Position numbers and translations under genes: made by a program. From CAITUY01 sp964611575 (lineage in GTDB: Bacteria > Verrucomicrobiota > Kiritimatiellia > CAIKKV01 > CAITUY01), in assembly GCA_964611575.1 (NCBI GenBank), contig CAZTAJ010000130.1:1-10851 (forward strand): a DNA stretch of 10,851 nucleotides, written 5' to 3'. A model generated the notes under the pieces. It saw only the letters and a list, made by a program, of their open reading frames with translations. It was not told the DNA's origin and made no database searches. The stretch's first letter is position 1. Every line of letters begins with the position of its first letter. This document shows, one piece after another, positions 7,161 through 10,851 of the stretch.

Positions 7161-8261
7161 CTATCGGCTGTAGCACACATCCTTCAATCGTTTCGCGGCA
7201 TACTCGAAATTGTCCCATGTGGCATCCGGTGGGATCAAATGGTCAAAACCCGGCACGTAACGACCCTGCCGGACCATGCGCGCGGCTTTTTCCACCTCAC
7301 GATCGACGTCGGCATGCGTAGCGGCCAAGGCGCGCTTGTCGAGCCCACACATGATTCCCAGCGTCGGGTATTGCCGGCGGTACGCCTCGATGTCGTTGCC
7401 GGCCTGGACCTCGAACGGGAAGAACATATTGACGCCATGCTTCATCATGAGGGGCACGAGTTCGTGGCAGTCCCCGTCCGTATCGACCGAGACGATGCGT
7501 ACCCCGTGGGCTCGCGCAAAGTCCATGATGCGGTCGTAGCAGGGCATCATGAACTCTTCGACCATGGCAGGTGAGATCAGCGACCCCTGCCGGCCGGACA
7601 TATCCTCCCAGATGTGGACATGGTCGATGCGCGCCTCGCGTGCCACGCGCTCGTAAATCCCGAGCCAGAGCGACGTGAGGTGCTGCATCATGTCGCGGAT
7701 CATGGCCGGTTCGGTGTAGAACCCGACCAGCAATTCCTCGACACCCATCAGGTCACGTAAAGTGCCGAACACGCCCCACGGGAACGTGCCGACTTGCACC
7801 GCTTCGCCGGTTTGACTGAGGCGCGCCCGGAACTCGTCCCAGTTCTGAGTGACCCGTTGATCGGCATCGTCCAACCGGAGGCGCTCAGCCTTAAGCCGCT
7901 CCCAGTCGGCGGGCGTCTTGACCGGGTAATCGAGGAACTCTGGCATGGACTCGCCGTCGCGCCGATTACGCAGGGTGATGCCGCGCCAATCGCGGGTGAC
8001 GATGTGTTCGGCTGTCTCCTCGATGGTCAGCGCTTCAAAGTGCGGGAAAGCCCCGTGTTCCAGGGCGGGCCCAACAAAGCCCGCGTCGTACCCGAACTCC
8101 TTGGCGATGTCGAGATCGGCGCACCCGGTCGCGAGCCTCCAGTCCGCCAACGCCCTGCCCCATGGCCACCAGCCGAGATTTACCCCAAAGGGCACACGGT
8201 CGATGTCTTCTCCGGCGAGGCAACGGACCAGGCGTTCGCCGGGGGGCAGGGGTGCGGCCAT
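7161..8261 (-). CDS. UroD-like protein lacking the zinc motif
   Basis: This 366-aa protein belongs to the uroporphyrinogen decarboxylase-like superfamily. It opens with PGERLVRCLAGEDIDRVPFG, which matches family N-termini, has IWEDMSGRQGSLISPAMVEEF at about 218-238, and ends with GFDHLIPPDATWDNF. Its counterpart at 2853-3941 has HSCG; here the aligned segment is VSVDTDGD (258-265), so both MtaA-type zinc ligands are replaced. It probably has a chemistry other than thiol methyl transfer, or binds metal differently. It is not a HemE-type decarboxylase by its context. The ATG at 8261 begins one base after the TGA of the Gfo/Idh/MocA gene, so translation is probably coupled, with GGAAGG of the upstream gene's end serving as ribosome binding site. 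An open frame to 8441 overlaps that gene and is rejected. Confidence 0.87.
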   Translation of the reverse strand: MAAPLPPGERLVRCLAGEDIDRVPFGVNLGWWPWGRALADWRLATGCADLDIAKEFGYDAGFVGPALEHGAFPHFEALTIEETAEHIVTRDWRGITLRNRRDGESMPEFLDYPVKTPADWERLKAERLRLDDADQRVTQNWDEFRARLSQTGEAVQVGTFPWGVFGTLRDLMGVEELLVGFYTEPAMIRDMMQHLTSLWLGIYERVAREARIDHVHIWEDMSGRQGSLISPAMVEEFMMPCYDRIMDFARAHGVRIVSVDTDGDCHELVPLMMKHGVNMFFPFEVQAGNDIEAYRRQYPTLGIMCGLDKRALAATHADVDREVEKAARMVRQGRYVPGFDHLIPPDATWDNFEYAAKRLKDVCYSR

Positions 8262-8262
8262 C

Positions 8263-9321
8263 TCACTTGCCCTTCCACACCCGGATATACTCGCGGGCAA
8301 GTCGGATGTCTTCCAGGGCATCCTGGGCCGTGCAGGTGGGCGGGCGTGTGCCTTGCAGCGCGGCCACGAAGTTGTGCGCCTGTTGCAGCATGGCGCCAGC
8401 CCAGGGCATCTGAGGAATCTCGGTCTTCGGCGTGACGCCATTGCCCGGGTCGCGGAAGATCTCCAGACGGCCGGCGCGGTTGATGGTCAGCGGGGCCGGC
8501 AGGTCGAGTTTCACCCAGCCTTTCTGGAAGCAGACAACGGCCTGTTCCTGCCAGTCGATCGTTGTGCAGAAGGGACTCATTTCGATGCTGCAGGTGACAC
8601 CGCTTGGGCTTTCGCCGGCCAACAGCACGCCCGAGGGCGCGGCGTAGGTCACCTTCCACGTCTCACCCAGGAGGTGACGCATCAGGTTCACTTGGTGGAT
8701 GTAATAATTGACGAAAGTGAGGTAGGCGTCATTTGTGATCTTGTCCATGTCGGCCGCCGGCGGATCCCGGGTCAGGTCCGATTGCGGGTCGTTGCCGCCC
8801 ACGTTCTGGTTGAATCCGCCGGCAATCCAGTCGCCCGCGGGCATGAGGATGCGGATGTAGGTCATCTTCCCTAGTTCGCCGGAGGCCTTAAGCCGCTCGA
8901 TCTCGGCCTTGGCCGCCATGGTGGCGGGATCGGAACGCTTGTGGTAGCCGATCATCATCCATGTGTTAGACGCCTTCACGGCTGCCACGATCTTCTCGCC
9001 CATGGCAACGGAACCGGCAATGGGCTTTTCTGTAAACACCGGGATTCCGGCCCTCAGGAGTTCGGGGACCAGTGTGCCGTGCCGTGTGAAGGGCTGCGAC
9101 GCCACGATGCCGTCGAGCTTCTCCTTGGCCAGCATTTCCGTGTGCGACGCATAGACCTTGGGTACGCCCCACCGCGTGGCCACATTCTTCGCCATATCTT
9201 GTTTGATCTCGGCGATGGCCGTGACCTCGCACTCGGGCACCTGCATGTAATGCCGCAGATGTGCCGCCTGGCCCATGTTGCCGACGCCCACAAACCCGAT
9301 TCGAACTTTCTTATCGCTCAT
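8263..9321 (-). CDS. Gfo/Idh/MocA family NAD(P)-dependent oxidoreductase
   Basis: This 352-aa cytosolic oxidoreductase is of the family that acts on sugars, sugar acids and inositols. The N-terminal Rossmann fold shows GVGNMG (12-17). The family's signature EKP lies at 98-100 (VFTEKPIAG), and GYHKRSDP follows at 125-132. The C-terminal substrate domain carries IHQVNLMRHLLGE (208-220), with His209 at the place of the usual catalytic histidine. A segment at about 174-198 (GGNDPQSDLTRDPP) is Asp/Pro-rich. The ATG at 9321 has GAGGAG (9328-9333) at 6-nt spacing, a strong start; an in-frame ATG at 9357 would add 12 residues with no good ribosome binding site. It is the first gene of a tight three-gene run and lies downstream of the GH4 glycosidase, which supports a sugar-processing role. 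The substrate cannot be told from sequence alone. Confidence 0.93.
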   Translation of the reverse strand: MSDKKVRIGFVGVGNMGQAAHLRHYMQVPECEVTAIAEIKQDMAKNVATRWGVPKVYASHTEMLAKEKLDGIVASQPFTRHGTLVPELLRAGIPVFTEKPIAGSVAMGEKIVAAVKASNTWMMIGYHKRSDPATMAAKAEIERLKASGELGKMTYIRILMPAGDWIAGGFNQNVGGNDPQSDLTRDPPAADMDKITNDAYLTFVNYYIHQVNLMRHLLGETWKVTYAAPSGVLLAGESPSGVTCSIEMSPFCTTIDWQEQAVVCFQKGWVKLDLPAPLTINRAGRLEIFRDPGNGVTPKTEIPQMPWAGAMLQQAHNFVAALQGTRPPTCTAQDALEDIRLAREYIRVWKGK

Positions 9322-9343
9322 CGTTTGCTCCTCTGTTGCTGAA

Positions 9344-9372
9344 GGTTCACGGTTCAAGGGTTCACGGTTCAG
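9344..9372 (-). repeat. Degenerate GGTTCA heptamer tract, left arm
   Basis: About four units of GGTTCAN occur here with one 8-nt spacing. The last 15 bases (9358-9372, GGGTTCACGGTTCAG) are the exact reverse complement of 9447-9461. The tract lies directly upstream of the ribosome binding site of the Gfo/Idh/MocA gene. Confidence 0.8.
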
Positions 9373-9412
9373 CGGTTTGGGAGGCGAAGCTGATCGGGGG
9401 ATGGGTTGGGAA

Positions 9413-9428
9413 CACAGGTGTGCCTGTG
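9413..9428 (-). repeat. Short hairpin in the GH4-Gfo spacer
   Basis: CACAGG (9413-9418) and CCTGTG (9423-9428) form a perfect 6-bp stem around a 4-nt loop. Read on the - strand it follows the GH4 stop codon by about 50 bases, with only two T residues after it. It could be a weak terminator or the core of a repeat element nested between the two heptamer arms. Confidence 0.5.
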
Positions 9429-9468
9429 CCTTGAACCGTTGAACCCCTGAACCGTGAACCCCCGAACC
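9429..9468 (-). repeat. Degenerate TGAACC heptamer tract, right arm
   Basis: About five units of GGTTCA in opposite orientation, with 7- to 9-nt spacing. It contains CTGAACCGTGAACCC (9447-9461), the exact reverse complement of 9358-9372. Its first part (9429-9445) is a near match, with one base inserted, to the complement of 9344-9359. It begins about 10 bases after the GH4 stop codon. Confidence 0.8.
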
Positions 9469-9478
9469 TCCTTCTCCC

Positions 9479-10851
9479 TCACGCCTTCGCCAGTTTCACG
9501 AACCGGTTGGCAATGGCCAGCGCCGGGTCAACCGGGACATCCTGCCGTTTCACGTTCTTCGGCACGCGGATCGCCGGTACGGCGCGCAGCGTTTTGCCCG
9601 TGAACTGCGGCAGGTGCGCCGCCTCGGCCGCCAGCATCTCCGCCACCATGAGACGAATCTCATCCAGCGTCAGCACGGCGGACGTCAGCGGGTCGAGGGC
9701 GACGGCTTGCATGACCAATTCAGGGTCGCCGGTGCGACTGGCCTCGACCGTGAGTCCCTGCACGATGACGTTGGTCATGTTCAGCGCGGCACACGCGACC
9801 GGCAGGTCTCCGACGACCGTGGGGTGGAGTCCCATCCGGTCCACATAGATCGGCACTTCCACGCAGCAGCCGGCCGGCAGGTTCGTGATGAAGCCGTCGT
9901 TGCGGATGTTCCCGTTCAGGCGGAAGATCTCACCGGTCTCCAAGGCCTCAATGATATGCGAGCAGTACTCGGCGCTGCGGGGGCCGAGCCGGGTGGATTC
10001 GATCGACAGCGGGTCCAGGGTCCTGAACTTGTCGTCCAGCGCCACGCAGTACTTGTAATACGCACCGCTCTCGCCGCCAAACGCGGGCTCGTCGCAGTAG
10101 AGATCGAGCGCCTTGCGGTTCTTGCGGAAGTAGGGCAGGTACTCCGAGAGATGCCCCGTGCTTTCGGTCATGAAATAGCCGAAGTGGCGCATGACTTCGC
10201 CACGGACCTTCTCATTGACGTAGAAACCGGGCTTCTCGAAGTTGTTCCGGAGTGCCGGATAGAGATCCTTCCCGTTGTGCTCCAGTTTCAGGAACCACGC
10301 CATGTGGTTGATGCCGGCCGCCAGGAAGTCGATGTCCTCCTTCTTGACGCCGGCGTAGCTGGCGATCAGGTCCATGGTCGTCTGCACGCCGTGGCACAGG
10401 CCCACGAAACGGAGGCCGGGGACCCGGCCCAATGCCCAGCAGCACATGGCCATGGGATTGGCATAGTTGAACAGGACGGCGTTCGGGCAGAGTTCCTGCA
10501 TGTCGCGGGCGATATCCAGGAGGGCGGGGATGTGGCGCAAGGCGCGGAAGACACCGCCCGGGCCGAGGGTGTCGCCGATGCACTGGTCTACACCGTACTT
10601 CAGGGGGATCTGGTAATCCTGCGCGAACTCCGTCACGCCGCCCGCCTGGATCATGACGACGACATAATCGGCGTCCTTCAGCGCGGTGCGCCGGTCGGTT
10701 GTGGCGGTGACGGTCGCCTGCGCCCCGTTATCGGCGATCATGCGTTTCACAAACGCGTGCATCTTGTCGAGCCGGCGGTGGCTCGGCGCCATCAAGCGGT
10801 ACTCGCTGCCCTTGAGCGCGGGCGTGGCCAGAAAATCGGCCATGAGCGTCT
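9479..10851 (-). CDS. GH4 glycosidase, alpha-galactosidase-like, N-terminus beyond window
   Basis: GH4 enzymes use NAD and a divalent metal to cleave glycosides by oxidation-elimination. Numbering from the Met at 10843 gives 454 residues. Family marks are GGVTEFAQDYQIPLKYG (68-84), TLGPGGVFRALRHIP (92-106), FNYANPMA (125-132), and CHG at 150-152, with Cys150 and His180 (GINHMAW) as expected metal ligands. GFITNLPAGCCVEVPIYVD (317-335) and GDLPVACAALN resemble MelA-type alpha-galactosidases. The codons before that Met are open (Thr-Leu) to the window edge, and the usual first strand with the GAGS nucleotide loop is missing. The gene therefore almost certainly starts outside, about 15-25 residues upstream. 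LMAPSHRRL (17-25) aligns with the family's LMDID..RL, so the Asp that usually holds the NAD ribose is absent. Substrate specificity is uncertain: alpha-galactoside is the best guess, alpha-glucuronide or another glycoside is possible. Confidence 0.9.
   Translation of the reverse strand, partial: TLMADFLATPALKGSEYRLMAPSHRRLDKMHAFVKRMIADNGAQATVTATTDRRTALKDADYVVVMIQAGGVTEFAQDYQIPLKYGVDQCIGDTLGPGGVFRALRHIPALLDIARDMQELCPNAVLFNYANPMAMCCWALGRVPGLRFVGLCHGVQTTMDLIASYAGVKKEDIDFLAAGINHMAWFLKLEHNGKDLYPALRNNFEKPGFYVNEKVRGEVMRHFGYFMTESTGHLSEYLPYFRKNRKALDLYCDEPAFGGESGAYYKYCVALDDKFRTLDPLSIESTRLGPRSAEYCSHIIEALETGEIFRLNGNIRNDGFITNLPAGCCVEVPIYVDRMGLHPTVVGDLPVACAALNMTNVIVQGLTVEASRTGDPELVMQAVALDPLTSAVLTLDEIRLMVAEMLAAEAAHLPQFTGKTLRAVPAIRVPKNVKRQDVPVDPALAIANRFVKLAKA

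Noticed and set aside
6632..7321. Open frame on the + strand opposite the propeller gene (229 aa)
   Set aside because: It is antisense to a gene with seven recognisable motifs and has no ribosome binding site or family signature.
8262..8441. In-frame N-terminal extension of the second UroD-like gene to 8441
   Set aside because: It would overlap the 3' end of the Gfo/Idh/MocA gene by about 180 bases and encodes an Arg/Pro-rich sequence typical of out-of-frame translation. The ATG one base after that gene's stop fits better.
7945..8874. Open frame on the + strand opposite the UroD-like and Gfo/Idh/MocA genes (309 aa)
   Set aside because: It spans the junction of two well-supported genes on the other strand and has low-complexity, Arg-rich composition.
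9344..9468. CRISPR array
   Set aside because: Units are only 7-9 nt and contiguous, without 25-40 nt repeats or unique spacers, and no cas gene is present in the window.

Overview
The window is GC-rich bacterial chromosome carrying eight protein genes on two facing transcription blocks: four on the + strand (about 1-5960) and four on the - strand (about 10850-6040). The gene content suggests the PVC superphylum, most likely Kiritimatiellota, Lentisphaerota or a planctomycete-like lineage. It includes two uroporphyrinogen-decarboxylase-like (UroD/MtaA-type) proteins that are not heme enzymes, a Gfo/Idh/MocA oxidoreductase, a GH4 glycosidase, an FG-GAP/VCBS propeller protein, and GC-rich hairpins and short tandem repeats between genes. 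This placement is inference; no rRNA or other phylogenetic marker was compared.

Layout, + strand: a complete valyl-tRNA synthetase gene (valS, 3-2693) is followed by an intergenic stretch with heptamer repeats and three consecutive hairpins, one of which resembles an intrinsic terminator. Next is a UroD-like methyltransferase-type gene (2853-3941). A second heptamer-repeat spacer leads to a small two-gene cassette: an AAA_14/DUF4143 ATPase (4037-5233), whose start codon lies in a perfect 9-bp inverted repeat, and a basic protein with a helix-turn-helix-like segment (5280-5957). A hairpin at 6021-6038 separates the two converging blocks.

Layout, - strand, in order of transcription: a GH4 glycosidase (9479 to the window edge, N-terminus missing), a repeat-rich spacer containing a long inverted repeat, then three tightly packed genes. 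These are a Gfo/Idh/MocA dehydrogenase (8263-9321), a second UroD-like protein (7161-8261, only one base downstream) and a cytosolic-looking protein with seven FG-GAP/VCBS motifs (6041-7138).

The - strand block reads as a carbohydrate-use operon. GH4 enzymes hydrolyse glycosides by an NAD-dependent redox mechanism, Gfo/Idh/MocA enzymes oxidise or reduce sugars and cyclitols, and the UroD-like protein could act on a methylated or otherwise decorated substrate. The actual substrate cannot be read from the sequence. The most unusual signals are the heptamer-repeat family found at four places (once in frame inside valS), the dyad around the ATPase start, the triple-hairpin element, and a GH4 protein in which the usual NAD-ribose-binding aspartate appears to be replaced.
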